From Aristophania vespae (GTDB lineage: Bacteria; Pseudomonadota; Alphaproteobacteria; Acetobacterales; Acetobacteraceae), in NCBI RefSeq assembly GCF_009906835.1, contig NZ_CP047652.1, positions 443,001 through 507,000 on the forward strand: a stretch of 64,000 bases of DNA, in the 5' to 3' direction. Positions within the stretch are counted from its first letter, which is position 1; each line of letters begins with the position of its first letter. Below the pieces are notes generated by a model that did not search any database, was not told the DNA's origin, and saw only the letters and a program-made list of their open reading frames with translations. This document shows positions 19,102-29,513 of the stretch, one piece after another. Both the position numbers and the translations under genes were made by a program.

Positions 19102-19925
19102 TAAATTATTTTAATAAAAAATTATTATGGCGTGGCTCAGCTACTGCATCCTTATTTATGGTAACTGCTTCCGTTTTTATTGGCTCGGCTTTTGCTGGTG
19201 CCTTAACTGACCATCCGAGGCTTTCTCCTACACGCGATGTTATAGTAACTTATCGCTTTAGGGCAGGAGATGATCCTCAAGAAGCAGCAAGAATGAGCGA
19301 AGTTAAAGTATCTTTTGCTGCTTCAGGGGATCGGTTGCGTATTGACCACCAGAATCATCAAATAGCGACTTTGCTTGATCGTCCTTCTCAGAAGGTTACG
19401 ATTGTGAATATGACTAACAAGACTTATGCTCAACTTATGCCTTTGCATGGGCTGCGCAATCCTTTTTTACTCGATTTGAATATGCATTATAAAGCCGGCG
19501 ACCGGACACGCGTCTCGGGCTATCCCTGCCAAAACTGGGCTATTGAGAGTGAAGAAGGAAAAGCTCAGGCTTGTGTTACAGATGATGGTGTTATCCTGTC
19601 TGAAAAAGGGGTCGATGCAGACGGGATTACAGGCCAGTTAGAAGCGATAAATGTTGAATATCGTGATATCCCGGCCTCAGCTTTTCAGCCTCCTGCTGAC
19701 TTTAATAAACTTGAGCCGAAATTAAGAAGGGAAAAAGGATCTGAAAATCCTGTGCCGGAAATGAGTGTGCCACACGCTAAAAGTGCTGCTGAGGCTCCAG
19801 GGGCTGAAATAGTGCCCGTCAATCCCGAAGGGAATATTCCAGACACGACCCAACCCCATGTCGCTAATGATTCAGCAAATGATGGCAGTGTGTCGCACGC
19901 TGATCAACCGGGATTAAATAAATGA
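19098..19925 (+). CDS. Exported protein, DUF4412-like, function unknown
   Basis: A 275-residue protein starting with GTG that overlaps the aat stop. A signal peptide ends near GSAFAGA. The body (YRFRAGDD, RLRIDHQNHQIATLLDR, KVTIVNMTNKTYAQL, CQNWAIESEEGKAQACVTDDGVIL) resembles periplasmic DUF4412-type beta-rich domains, in which a bound molecule or outer-membrane partner is unknown. The two cysteines near residues 143 and 156 could be paired. The last 60 residues are Pro/Ala/Asp-rich and probably disordered. Its stop overlaps the bcp start by 4 bases, so the genes are translationally coupled. Confidence 0.7.
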   Translation: MINYFNKKLLWRGSATASLFMVTASVFIGSAFAGALTDHPRLSPTRDVIVTYRFRAGDDPQEAARMSEVKVSFAASGDRLRIDHQNHQIATLLDRPSQKVTIVNMTNKTYAQLMPLHGLRNPFLLDLNMHYKAGDRTRVSGYPCQNWAIESEEGKAQACVTDDGVILSEKGVDADGITGQLEAINVEYRDIPASAFQPPADFNKLEPKLRREKGSENPVPEMSVPHAKSAAEAPGAEIVPVNPEGNIPDTTQPHVANDSANDGSVSHADQPGLNK

Positions 19926-20419
19926 CAGTTTCAACTCTAAAAATTGGTGATAAAGCTCCCTCTTTTACGCTGGCAGGTATTGGCCCTGAGGGTGAAGTCA
20001 AAATTGAAAGCTCAGCTCTTTTAGGCAAGCCTTATCTGATTTATTTTTATCCCAAGGCACTGACGTCTGGTTGTACTACTCAGGCCTGTGCCCTGCGTGA
20101 CGCATTACCTGATTTGAGGATCCCTCAAGGTTTGGAGCTTCCTGTTTTTGGCATTAGTCCTGATCCTCTAAAAAAATTGAGTCGTTTTAGTGAAAAAGAA
20201 AAACTCAATTTCACGCTTTTATCAGATGAAGATCATGCCCTGGCTGAATCCTATGGCGTGTGGGTTTCCAAAACACTTTATGGCCGCTTTTTTATGGGTA
20301 TTGAGAGAAGCTCTTTTCTTATCGATGAAAAGGGTTTTATTTCAGCGCTAAAACGTAAAATTCGTCCTGCTGAGCAGGTGGAGTGGACCAAAACCTCCTT
20401 AGCACAGCTTTCTTCATAA
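19922..20419 (+). CDS. bcp: Peroxiredoxin of the BCP/PrxQ type
   Basis: Thiol peroxidase reducing H2O2 and organic hydroperoxides. It has a thioredoxin-like fold with peroxidatic and resolving cysteines five residues apart in TSGCTTQACALRD, the arrangement of atypical 2-Cys PrxQ enzymes; the usual TPGCT proline is Ser here. Other family elements are VFGISPDPLKKLSRFSEKEKL and FTLLSDED. Length of 165 is normal. It overlaps the upstream exported protein and is followed 16 bases later by the YhdP-like gene. Confidence 0.92.
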   Translation: MTVSTLKIGDKAPSFTLAGIGPEGEVKIESSALLGKPYLIYFYPKALTSGCTTQACALRDALPDLRIPQGLELPVFGISPDPLKKLSRFSEKEKLNFTLLSDEDHALAESYGVWVSKTLYGRFFMGIERSSFLIDEKGFISALKRKIRPAEQVEWTKTSLAQLSS

Positions 20420-20435
20420 AAAACGTTTCATTAGA

Positions 20436-23400
20436 ATGAATTTTTTACAGTATCTCCGTCCCTCACAGGCACAATCATGGTGGGGGCGGGGGATACGCTG
20501 GACTATTTGCCTTTTAGTGCCCCCTTTTTTAGTGGCGCTTTTAGGTGTGGCTTTTCTAATATGGCGCCTTGGGCAAGGGCCTCTTAATATCACACCTTTT
20601 GTTAGTCACTGGAGGCCTTTTGTAGTTTCTGGCTCTAAACAAGATAAAAATCATGTTGCTCTTTACTGGGACTATATTTCGCTCCAGTGGCTTAGTGAGA
20701 AGCATTTTTCTCTATCGGCCCTAAAAATTCATGCTCAGGGATTAAAGTTATCTTCAGCAAAGGGTCATGATTTCGACTATATTCATGACGCACAAATTAT
20801 CTTTAAGTTACGGGATCTCATAAAAGGAACTTTCAGTCCTACGCAGGGCCAGCTTATAGGGGGACATATTTCTCTTAAGCAGGATCCTCATGCAGCTATC
20901 ACGTTGGATTTGGGAAAGAGAGATAACGCAACACAAGGTAAAGCCTTACCTTCAAATAAGAAAAAGATTGATCTCGCTTTTTTTCACAGTCTCATTTTGC
21001 AAAATTTTACTGTGAGGCTGAAAAAAGGTGGGGATGAAACGAAAAAAATACAGCTACAAATTTCTAAGTTAAATCTGTCTTATGAGTCTCAAACTGGTTG
21101 GCAGGGTGATGCTGCTTTAGAAATTCAGCAAAATCACAAAAATATTGCTCTTTCACTTCTTTTAAAATCTGCTGGTTCAGATCTCACGCAATGGATAGCG
21201 CGTTCATCTTTCTTTATGCCTAGCGATTATGCTTTATGGCTTCCACCATCTTTGCAAAACATATCATATGTTAATCTTCCAATTGCCCTGGAAAGTCGGG
21301 GGCATTTTGTCCGTAAAGATAGAATGGGCCGTTGGAGTAATTTTACAGTTCAGCTCAAACTTGGAGAGGGGAGCTTAAGGCAAGATCATAATGCGCCTCT
21401 TATGGTTTCTCATGGGAATTTTAAAATCATAGGGCAGAATGATTTATCTGCTCCATTATCGCAGAGAGTAAAGCTGCAAATTCCACAAGGCCATCTGACA
21501 TTACGTGATGACAATCATCAAAATGCGGATTTTTTTCTTAATGGAGAGATGAAGTCAGATGATCTTTTTACACCCAAAAATATAAAAATCACTCTTGCTC
21601 TTGCTGTTCCCAAACTCGATTTTGCACATCTGGCATCTATATGGCCTGTTAATCTAGTAGAAGGTGGAAGGCGCTGGATTTCAGCAAACATGACTTCTGG
21701 TTTGGCTGAAAAATTTAAACTTAAAGTCACTTTGGAAAGTCGTCATGGGTGGAGTGATATTGACGCAACGGGTTTGGAAGGCGGTTTATGGGGTCATGAC
21801 CTTACTGTTCATTGGTTAAAACCCTTACCGCCTGTAAGACATATTAAAGCTCATGCTCATTTTTTATCTGCTGATGCGCTTCAAATCGATTTAAAACACG
21901 GGAAACTCATTACAGGAAAAGGAACGATTAATGTTCCCACAGGTCGCATCTTACTGACTGGTCTCTCAAAGCGGGATCAAAATGGGGATATCCGCCTTAA
22001 TTTAAAGGGGGAATTACCAGGTTTTTTAGAAGTTCTCTCTCATCCCAGGCTGAAGCTCTTATCGCGTTATAATATTCCTTTAAGGAATGTTAAAGGCTTG
22101 CTTGAGGGTGATTTGGGTTTGACCTTGCCGCTTGATAGTCGTGTTTTGATGTCAGATATTGGCTTTGATGTGAAAGCAAAATTTGACCAGGTTGGATTTT
22201 ACAACCCAGTTATTGGGGCGTTAGAACAAGGTCAGGGTTTTTTTCGTGTCACAAGCTCTGAGCTTACAGCAGAGCTTCAAAGCGTAGTAAGACATATTCC
22301 GCTCTCTTTATCTGTCAAAGAATCATTTGCGAAAAAACCGCCTGGTGAAATTGACCGGGCATTAAAGGTACAGGCCACTGTCAAACCAGAGCAATTAGCT
22401 CAGCTAGGTATAAATTTACCTCCTCATATGATGAGCGGTAAAATTTTAGCACAGGCACATTATGACCAAATGCAGACAGTATCTAAGAAAGCTCAAAGTG
22501 ACTTATCACTCTCACTTGACTTAACTCACGTTAATTTCAAAGCGCCTTTCTGGCAAAAGAGCGCGGGCGCTCCAGCGCACATAACGGGGCATGCTCAATG
22601 GTTGGATGGCATGCTTACTTCTATTGATCATTTAAATGGCAATGGCCCTGCTTTAAAAATAAAAGGGCAAGCTGTCTTGAATAATGGCGATATAACCGGG
22701 TTAACTGTCACTCCCCTTCTTATTGGGAGAAATAAAGGTAGCTTAACTTTAGGGTGGCCTATAAACAATCAAAAGGAAAAAGATTATAAGGTTTTCTTTA
22801 AAGGTGATGTTTTGGATATATCGCCCTGGCTAGCCAAAAAGCCTGCAACAAATTCAAAGAAAAAAGATGAGATTCCCCAAAAGGCGCTCTTAAATCCAAT
22901 ATCCCTTCCAACAGGGAATTGGGCAGTAGCTGTAACAGCCAAAAAAATCTTTTACGATCAGGATCAGTTTTTTTCTAATTTTTTAGCTGGTGCACATTGG
23001 GCAGAACAGAGTTTGCGAGAAGCACATATTTCTTTAGCAAGGCCCTATAAGCTTGGGGTGGTCCTGGAAGATAGCTCTACAGACCCGCTTAAAAAACGCT
23101 TTACCTTCAGTAGCAGTAATGTAGGGGGACTTCTCTCTAAATTGAATCTGACAAAGCAGCTTGAAGGGGGGAGGTTTCAGCTTAATGGGTATTTTAAAAA
23201 TCAGCAGGAAGAAAATGCCTTTGGTTTAGGTTTGGGGCCTTTTTACGGTAAAATGCAATTACGCAATATCGCTATTTTGAACCCTCCTGCTATTTTAAAA
23301 TTAGCAACGTTTTTTTCTCCAACGAAATGGGGGCAGTTAGGGCGAAATCGATTTGAAAATGTAGATGCATCTGCCACTTTAAGAGTAGATGATAAACGCC

Positions 23401-23672
23401 TTATTTTTCACAATGGGCAATTGGGAAATAATGCTTTAGGGGGGTGGTTCAGAGGTGTTATGAATTTGAAAACGCAAATTCTTAAAATGAAAGGAACAAT
23501 TTCTCCTTTCTTTTCCTTTAAAGAACCTTCTCGTAAATTACACAAAGAAGAAGCGATCACTAAGCTGAAAAAGAAACTGAGTTTGACAGCATTAACTTAT
23601 AAAATTGACGGAACTCTGGCTAATCCGCATATTGACGTAAATCCCTTTTCTATCTATTCGCCCGCTCCTTAA
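20436..23672 (+). CDS. YhdP-like AsmA-superfamily protein (DUF3971)
   Basis: A 1078-residue protein with one N-terminal membrane helix (about 23-48) and a very long periplasmic beta-rich region ending in an AsmA-like C-terminal domain (NPPAILKLATFFSPTKWGQLG... KGTISPFFSF). Proteins of this superfamily (YhdP, TamB, AsmA) are thought to form bridge-like grooves that carry phospholipids from inner to outer membrane. This one matches the size and order of YhdP. It follows bcp closely, and the cluster has a second AsmA-like gene 2.5 kb downstream. Confidence 0.82.
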   Translation: MNFLQYLRPSQAQSWWGRGIRWTICLLVPPFLVALLGVAFLIWRLGQGPLNITPFVSHWRPFVVSGSKQDKNHVALYWDYISLQWLSEKHFSLSALKIHAQGLKLSSAKGHDFDYIHDAQIIFKLRDLIKGTFSPTQGQLIGGHISLKQDPHAAITLDLGKRDNATQGKALPSNKKKIDLAFFHSLILQNFTVRLKKGGDETKKIQLQISKLNLSYESQTGWQGDAALEIQQNHKNIALSLLLKSAGSDLTQWIARSSFFMPSDYALWLPPSLQNISYVNLPIALESRGHFVRKDRMGRWSNFTVQLKLGEGSLRQDHNAPLMVSHGNFKIIGQNDLSAPLSQRVKLQIPQGHLTLRDDNHQNADFFLNGEMKSDDLFTPKNIKITLALAVPKLDFAHLASIWPVNLVEGGRRWISANMTSGLAEKFKLKVTLESRHGWSDIDATGLEGGLWGHDLTVHWLKPLPPVRHIKAHAHFLSADALQIDLKHGKLITGKGTINVPTGRILLTGLSKRDQNGDIRLNLKGELPGFLEVLSHPRLKLLSRYNIPLRNVKGLLEGDLGLTLPLDSRVLMSDIGFDVKAKFDQVGFYNPVIGALEQGQGFFRVTSSELTAELQSVVRHIPLSLSVKESFAKKPPGEIDRALKVQATVKPEQLAQLGINLPPHMMSGKILAQAHYDQMQTVSKKAQSDLSLSLDLTHVNFKAPFWQKSAGAPAHITGHAQWLDGMLTSIDHLNGNGPALKIKGQAVLNNGDITGLTVTPLLIGRNKGSLTLGWPINNQKEKDYKVFFKGDVLDISPWLAKKPATNSKKKDEIPQKALLNPISLPTGNWAVAVTAKKIFYDQDQFFSNFLAGAHWAEQSLREAHISLARPYKLGVVLEDSSTDPLKKRFTFSSSNVGGLLSKLNLTKQLEGGRFQLNGYFKNQQEENAFGLGLGPFYGKMQLRNIAILNPPAILKLATFFSPTKWGQLGRNRFENVDASATLRVDDKRLIFHNGQLGNNALGGWFRGVMNLKTQILKMKGTISPFFSFKEPSRKLHKEEAITKLKKKLSLTALTYKIDGTLANPHIDVNPFSIYSPAP

Positions 23673-23686
23673 AGTTATCTTTCCAA

Positions 23687-23720
23687 TCTTGTGATTTAGA
23701 AAGTCTAAATCACTACAAGA
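23687..23720 (+). other. Hairpin between the YhdP-like gene and rarA
   Basis: A 10-bp perfect stem GTGATTTAGA/TCTAAATCAC (23691-23700 with 23704-23713) with a 3-base loop, extended by TCTT/AAGA across a small bulge. There is no following T-run, so it is more likely an mRNA-stabilising or partial-termination hairpin than a full terminator. Confidence 0.5.
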
Positions 23721-23754
23721 CTTTAGAGGGAGCAGTCACATCCAGAGGCAATGA

Positions 23755-25158
23755 ATGTCGCATATTGTTCCTGATCTTTTTGGCTCTCCTTCAGCTCCTA
23801 AAGGCGATATAAAAACGCCAGGGCGTAGCACAACTGCTGAAAAGATGCCTCATAACAGGCATAATGTCCCCCGTACTCAACCTTTGGCAGACCGCTTAAG
23901 ACCACAAAAATTAGAAGATGTGAGCGGACAGGAGCATCTTTTAGGTCCAGATGGCACTTTAAGCCGTATGCTTGAAAGCGGTAGCCTTCCCAGCCTTATT
24001 TTATGGGGCGGTCCAGGATGTGGTAAAACAACAATAGCGCGTTTATTAGCCAGTAAGGCAGATTTGTTTTTTGCGCAAATATCAGCAGTTTTTTCAAATG
24101 TATCTGAGTTGCGCAAAGCCTTTGATGAGGCTGATCGCCGTTTGGAAGCAACAGGAAGAGGAACGCTTTTATTTGTTGATGAAATTCACCGCTTTAATCG
24201 TGCTCAACAAGATAGTTTCCTCCCTTTTGTAGAAAGAGGCACTATTGTTCTTGTCGGGGCAACGACCGAAAATCCCTCTTTTTCACTAAATGCGGCACTT
24301 CTCTCGCGTTGTCAGGTTCTTGTTTTAAACCGGCTTGACCATGTATCTCTTGAAGAGCTTTTAAAACGTGCAGAGCGTGAAGTAGGGCGTCCTTTGCCCC
24401 TGACACCAGAAGCGCGTGTTTCGCTTTGCGCCATGGCTGACGGAGATGGCCGCTATCTCCTGAATATGACAGAACAGGTTCTTGCTCAACGTCCTCGGAA
24501 ACAGGGTAGTGACCTTACAGATTTTGGTCCCGCCGAGTTGGCAACAATTTTGTCTCGTCGTCCCGTTCTCTATGACCGTGACCGGGAAGAGCATTATAAC
24601 CTGATTTCAGCTTTGCATAAATCTTTGCGGGGGAGTGATCCTGACGCGGCTTTATACTGGTTTGCCAGAATGCTCGAAGGAGGAGAAGATCCCCGTTATA
24701 TTGCTCGCCGTCTCGTACGTTTTGCTGCTGAAGATGTAGGTGAGGCTGATCCCACATCCCTTCCTCTCGCTCAGGCAGCCTCGCAGGCTTATGAAAGGTT
24801 GGGCTCACCAGAAGGAGAGTTAGCCCTGGCTCAGCTTGTGGTGCATTTGGCTGTGGCCTCCAAATCTAATGCTGTATATGTGGCATATAAGGCAGCACGG
24901 CAGTTAGCGCGTCAGACTGGAAGCCTTATTCCACCGGCTCATATACGTAATGCCCCCACGAAATTGATGAAAGATCTTGGTTATGGTAAAAATTACGCTT
25001 ATGACCACGATGAAGAAGATGCGTTTTCGGGGCAAAATTATTTCCCTGATGGGATGGAGCGTGTAACGCTTTATCGTCCTACTAATCGTGGCTTCGAAGA
25101 GAGAATTCAGAAACGCCTTGATATCTTGGCTCAAAAACGGGCATCCCGCCACACATGA
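23755..25158 (+). CDS. rarA: Replication-associated recombination protein A
   Basis: AAA+ ATPase related to RuvB and clamp loaders (MgsA/WRNIP1 family), acting at stalled replication forks. Walker A is [12 protein letters not shown], Walker [17 protein letters not shown], sensor GATTENPSF, followed by the family C-terminal tetramerisation region ([20 protein letters not shown]-like: [18 protein letters not shown]) and [19 protein letters not shown]. Length of 467 fits. The first 40 residues are a low-complexity N-terminal extension. Its stop overlaps the start of the pseudouridine synthase gene. Confidence 0.95.
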   Translation: MSHIVPDLFGSPSAPKGDIKTPGRSTTAEKMPHNRHNVPRTQPLADRLRPQKLEDVSGQEHLLGPDGTLSRMLESGSLPSLILWGGPGCGKTTIARLLASKADLFFAQISAVFSNVSELRKAFDEADRRLEATGRGTLLFVDEIHRFNRAQQDSFLPFVERGTIVLVGATTENPSFSLNAALLSRCQVLVLNRLDHVSLEELLKRAEREVGRPLPLTPEARVSLCAMADGDGRYLLNMTEQVLAQRPRKQGSDLTDFGPAELATILSRRPVLYDRDREEHYNLISALHKSLRGSDPDAALYWFARMLEGGEDPRYIARRLVRFAAEDVGEADPTSLPLAQAASQAYERLGSPEGELALAQLVVHLAVASKSNAVYVAYKAARQLARQTGSLIPPAHIRNAPTKLMKDLGYGKNYAYDHDEEDAFSGQNYFPDGMERVTLYRPTNRGFEERIQKRLDILAQKRASRHT

Positions 25159-26124
25159 CAGTTCAAAATCGCATTATTACCGAAGATGAAACGGATTTAC
25201 GTCTAGATCGCTGGTTTCGTCGCCATTACCCTCATATAACTCAAGGTGCTGTGCAGAAATTGTGCCGCAAAGGGCAAATACGTGTTGATGGAGGGCGGGT
25301 TCAGGCCAATCATCGCCTTATTGCCGGCCAAAAAGTACGTATTCCTCCCATGCCTAATGTGGAGCAGCCTGCGCCTCTACCGCCGCCCGACCCTGCTTTG
25401 CTAAAGCGTGTTGAGTCCATGATTTTATATCAGGATGATCAGCTTATTGTGCTTAATAAACCTTCTGGTCTGGCAACTCAGGGGGGGCCTGGTATCACTG
25501 AGCATGTTGATCAGATGATTGAGGTTTTACGTCCAAAAGGGGGTGATCGCCCAGGCTTGTTCATAGACTGGATCGCGATACGTCGGGTGTTCTTCTTTTG
25601 GCCCGTACTCCTGGTGTTGCGGCAAAGCTTGCCTCGTCTTTTCGCACACGTGATGTTGAAAAAACCTATTGGGCTATTGTTGTTGGGCGTCCTAATCCAT
25701 CTGAAGGTATTATTGATCAGCCACTTGCCAAAGTTGGGGCAGGGGAGCCGCTCTTATTGTGCCAGCACAGCGTGGTGATGAAGATGCCATGTCAGCCAAA
25801 AGTTCATATGAAATTATTGATAGTGCAGGGCGTAAATTTAGCTGGTTAAAACTTTCTCCTTTAACAGGACGAACTCATCAATTGCGTGTGCATTGTGAAA
25901 GTTTAAAAACCCCTATTTTGGGAGACCCTCGTTATGGTGGGAAGGCGGCTCATCCTGATGGCTTTATCAATAAACTGCATTTACATGCGCGCCAGCTAGA
26001 ATTTCCTCATCCTGCGGGGGGAACGTTGCGTGTTACGGCGCCTCTGTCACAACATATGACAGAAAGCTTTAAAGCATTAGGTTTTGTCGCGGGCACCACA
26101 GAGCACCCAATGAGAAAACGCTAA
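25155..26124 (+). CDS. RluC/RluD-family 23S rRNA pseudouridine synthase, two frameshifts in this copy
   Basis: Converts uridines in 23S rRNA to pseudouridine. An S4 domain comes first (DLRLDRWFRRHYPHITQ, LCRKGQIRVDGGRV), then the catalytic domain (VLNKPSGLATQGG, the HRLDRDTSGVLLLAR active-site motif, YWAIVVGRP, LTGRTHQLRVH, ILGDPRYGG). The active-site motif is only readable if one G is added at 25559. A second G added to the run at 25742-25745 gives KVGAGGAALIVPAQRGDEDA and rejoins the third frame. The restored protein is about 323 residues, normal for RluC/D. Which of the two enzymes it is cannot be told from this sequence alone. Confidence 0.85.
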
Positions 26125-26175
26125 TTTTGCTAAAGTGCAAGATAAATAGACGCTAAGAAAAGAAGGTCAGGCTTG

Positions 26176-28745
26176 ATGAAAAAGCTTTTAGGTGGCTTGC
26201 TTGGTTTATTGCTCGCTTTCATTGCCATAAGCGTAGGAGCCCATTTCCTTGCTGATCAAGATACGATCCGCAAGCAGGTCGTGCAGGCTGTCAAACAGCA
26301 GACCGGGCTTAATTTAACGATGGAAAAAGCCACCTTTCAGCTTTTGCCCTGGCCGTCATTTCATGCCGAAGATGTGCGCTTGGCCCGCCCCATTGTGCTG
26401 CTTTTGTTACAGCACGATTGGTTCATGCTGATATGTCTTTCTTAGCACTTTTTCATCGTGAGATTGCTCTTCAGGATTTCACGGCAGAAGGAGCAAACGC
26501 TAATTTTTCTACTTCGCCTAATCAAAAATGCTCAAGCTGGTTTGATGTTGCAGGTTATAAAAATGCAAATATCTCTGACGGACCAGATCTTAAAGATAAA
26601 GCAAAAGATTCAACGCCCTGGAAAGTCTCTTTTGATTCATTGCGCCTTAAAAATACGCAGCTAAAGTGGGATAATGGCGACATAAAAACAGAAAAGCTTC
26701 AAGGCAGTGTCTTTATTGAAAGGCTTGATCTTGCAGCCCTGACAAGTGCTAGTCCATCAATCAACTTAAAGGCATCTCGGGATAATGTTCCTTTTACTCT
26801 TATCGGGCATCTTGGTCCTTTAAAAGATATTTTTGCCTCATTACCAACAAGACCCTGGGCCTTTAGTGTGGGGCTAAATTTTGGCCCAGATCAGAAAAAT
26901 GATCATGTAACTATTGATGGTACAATGAGAGACTTTCCTCGTCTGGATAAGGCTCTTTTTACCCTTCAGGGCCACATTGATAACTTGCAGGATTGGCAGG
27001 CGCTTTTCCCCGATAGGCACTTTGGGGATGTTCGTAATATTAGCGGTAAAATTAGCTTAAAATTTAGTGAGGCAGCTCAAGAGGCTTTACCTTATAGCAC
27101 CTATATGAAGTTTATGGGCTATGATTTAAATCCTGTTGCCGTGGCACTCAAACTTGGTGAAGTTAATTTGCCTGATGCGGCTTTAAAGGCGCATGATATA
27201 GAGTTCATGGCAGAGGGCTCTTCTGTTCCTTTAAGAATAGAAGCGGCGCTGGAACTAGGAAAATCATCCTGGCAAATGCTGGCTAATTTGGGTGATTTTG
27301 CACAAATTATGTCTTTACTGCATGGTGAAGATGAAGCGCAAATTCCACTTGATGTGCAGTTAAGAGAGCGGGCGTTGCTATCAAAACAGACATCACCAAA
27401 TAAGGTCTCAGAAGGTGTTAACAGTCAGGGCAATTTTCAGCTTCATGCCAAAGGTGTGCTTGGCCTAGGAACAAGCCAAATTTCTTTTAATGGAGAAGGG
27501 AAAGCCTTTAAATTTCCACAGCTCTCTCTCCTGCCCGAATTTCTTAATAATATAGTGACTGATACGACATTTCACGATGTTGCCTTACAGTCTGATTTAA
27601 AGCTTGAAGATCTTTCCGCTAAAGGTCAGCTTGCAGCAGCTTCACTTCAAAATATTAAATTCAAAAGCCGTGAATTAGAGGGTGAAGGTGAGATTGCCCT
27701 TTCTCAGCTTTCTTTAAAGCAACCTCGTTATGATGTGCATTTGCACTTCAAAACTATTGACGGTAACAGTTTTTTATCCTCATCCGAGGCTTCAAAAGAG
27801 ACAGTAGAAAAGTCTCATTCAGTTCGTAAGAACATGAATCAGGCTCAGAATAAAAATCTCTTTTTTAAAAATTTGCGTTACCTATCAAAAGGATGGGATG
27901 GTCTGCTTGATGTAAAATCAGATCATTTCACTCTGGGGCCGCTCATTTATGACAATGTAGCCTTTTATGCCCTCATGGGAGGGGATAAAATTACAGTTGA
28001 TCCAATTTCGGCACAATTTGGTGACACGCCCCTTAGAGCACGCTTTTCCTACAATAATACAAGTGAGGCTCCTTTATTACATGTGAGCACCGGATCATTT
28101 GTTCTACCGGCTTCCTTGTTATTAGAAAGCTTCCATAAACCAAGCTTTATTGAAGGTAATATGTGGCTTGATGGTCATATTGAGGCACAAGGGGAAAGCT
28201 GGCCAAGCATAATGTCTTCTCTGAAAGGTCCTGTTGATATTTCTCTGATTGATGGAAAGATCAAAAAATCCTTTCTTGCTCCGTTGGCTGGACCAGCTGC
28301 ACCTTTATTGACATTGGGAAAACCAACTCTAAAGCTCCATTGTGCTTTAGGTAGTATGAAATTTCTGAATGGTATTGCGGATTTTAATAGTATCGTCTTT
28401 CAAACAAAACATTATGCTATGCAAGGCCGTGGTAAGGTCGATCTGAACGAAAACTCATTGGACCTTGTTATTAACCCACATTTAAACGCTATTGATCGTG
28501 AGGTTTCGGCTTCTATGGAAGTGACAGGGTCCTGGAGCCATCCACGCATAACAGCTTTACGTAATAAGGAAGGTTATTTTCAGCTAGATCTAGGCAAGGC
28601 TGGGTCTGACAATGATCCTTGCTCAAATGCTTATAAAAAAGCTCATACGGGCCATGAAGTGCCAGCGTTGGGGCCTCAATCAGAACCCAAAAAAGGTAAC
28701 ATTAAAGATATTCTAAAAAGCTTGGATATTGGAGGAAAATTATAA
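26176..28745 (+). CDS. AsmA family protein, frameshifted in this copy
   Basis: AsmA-like membrane-anchored periplasmic protein, probably involved in lipid movement or outer-membrane assembly. N-terminal helix LLGGLLGLLLAFIAISVG, then the conserved AsmA start GLNLTMEKATFQLLPWPSFHAEDVRLARP. The frame breaks there; adding one C to the CCCC run at 26388-26391 restores ARPHCAAFVTARLVHADMSF and continues to the AsmA C-terminal domain (GPVDISLIDGKIKK, VDLNENSLDLVINPHLNA). The restored length is about 856. ATG 26176 is preferred to the TTG one codon earlier. Its stop overlaps the ATP12 start by one base. Confidence 0.83.
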
Positions 28746-29455
28746 TGTCCTCATTGCCTAAGAGATTCTGGAAAAAAGTAACTTTGAAAGAGAGTGAAGG
28801 CCTTTATGGCCCCGCTCTCGATAACCGGCCAGTAAAGCTTACGGGCGGAGCTATATTAGCTGTTAGGTCAAAAATTTTAGCACAAGCTTTAGTGGATGAA
28901 TGGAATATTATAAAAGAGGGAGAGTTTATTTCTCCCGATAAAATCCCTCTCACGCGTATTGCAGGGAGCCATATTGAACAAATTGTCCCACATCTTTCCG
29001 AAACAAAAAAATCTCTTTTTTCTTTTGGATTAGATGATGCCCTTTCTTATCCGAGCAAAGCGCAGGATGAGAGTGTGGCGCAAAAATTATATCAGTGGAT
29101 AAGAGGCATGAAGAGTGATTTGGAACCTCTTCAGGCAAAAGATTTAAGCCCTTTAGAGCATAAAGACTCTTACAAAGTCGCTCTTCAATGCCTTATTGAA
29201 AATTTAGAGCCGGATCAACTTGTTATATTAAGGCTTTTAGCGCCCTTAATGAGTAGTTTTTGGCTTTCTTTTGCTTTGATCAATAATGTTATTTTGCCAG
29301 AAGAAGGCTTTCTATTTGCCTATGCTGATGAATATCAGCAATTGCGCGACTGGGGGCATGATGAGGTTTTTGCCAAATCTTTAGAGCATAAAAAACAGGA
29401 ATTTTTTGATATTATCCGTTACTGGTCATTGCTCCATAGTGACCCTGTCTCATAA
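28745..29455 (+). CDS. ATP12 family F1-ATPase assembly chaperone
   Basis: A 236-residue homologue of the chaperone that binds the F1 alpha subunit during ATP synthase assembly, found in alphaproteobacteria and mitochondria. Features are the N-terminal PKRFWKKVTLKESEGLYGPALDNRPVK, the central LVDEWNIIKEGEFISPDKIPLTRIA, and the DEYQQLRDWGHDEVF end. It is coupled to the AsmA-like gene (TAATG) and followed by a strong bidirectional terminator. Confidence 0.93.
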   Translation: MSSLPKRFWKKVTLKESEGLYGPALDNRPVKLTGGAILAVRSKILAQALVDEWNIIKEGEFISPDKIPLTRIAGSHIEQIVPHLSETKKSLFSFGLDDALSYPSKAQDESVAQKLYQWIRGMKSDLEPLQAKDLSPLEHKDSYKVALQCLIENLEPDQLVILRLLAPLMSSFWLSFALINNVILPEEGFLFAYADEYQQLRDWGHDEVFAKSLEHKKQEFFDIIRYWSLLHSDPVS

Positions 29456-29456
29456 G

Positions 29457-29490
29457 AAAAAACCCCGGTATGACTTAACCGGGGTTTTTG
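29457..29490. terminator. Bidirectional terminator between ATP12 and ispDF
   Basis: Perfect 12-bp stem AAAAACCCCGGT/ACCGGGGTTTTT (29458-29469 with 29478-29489) with an 8-base loop. A-run on the left and T-run on the right give a U tract in both directions, serving the two convergent genes. Confidence 0.93.
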
Positions 29491-29513
29491 ACATCTAACT
29501 ATTTTGCAAAAAA

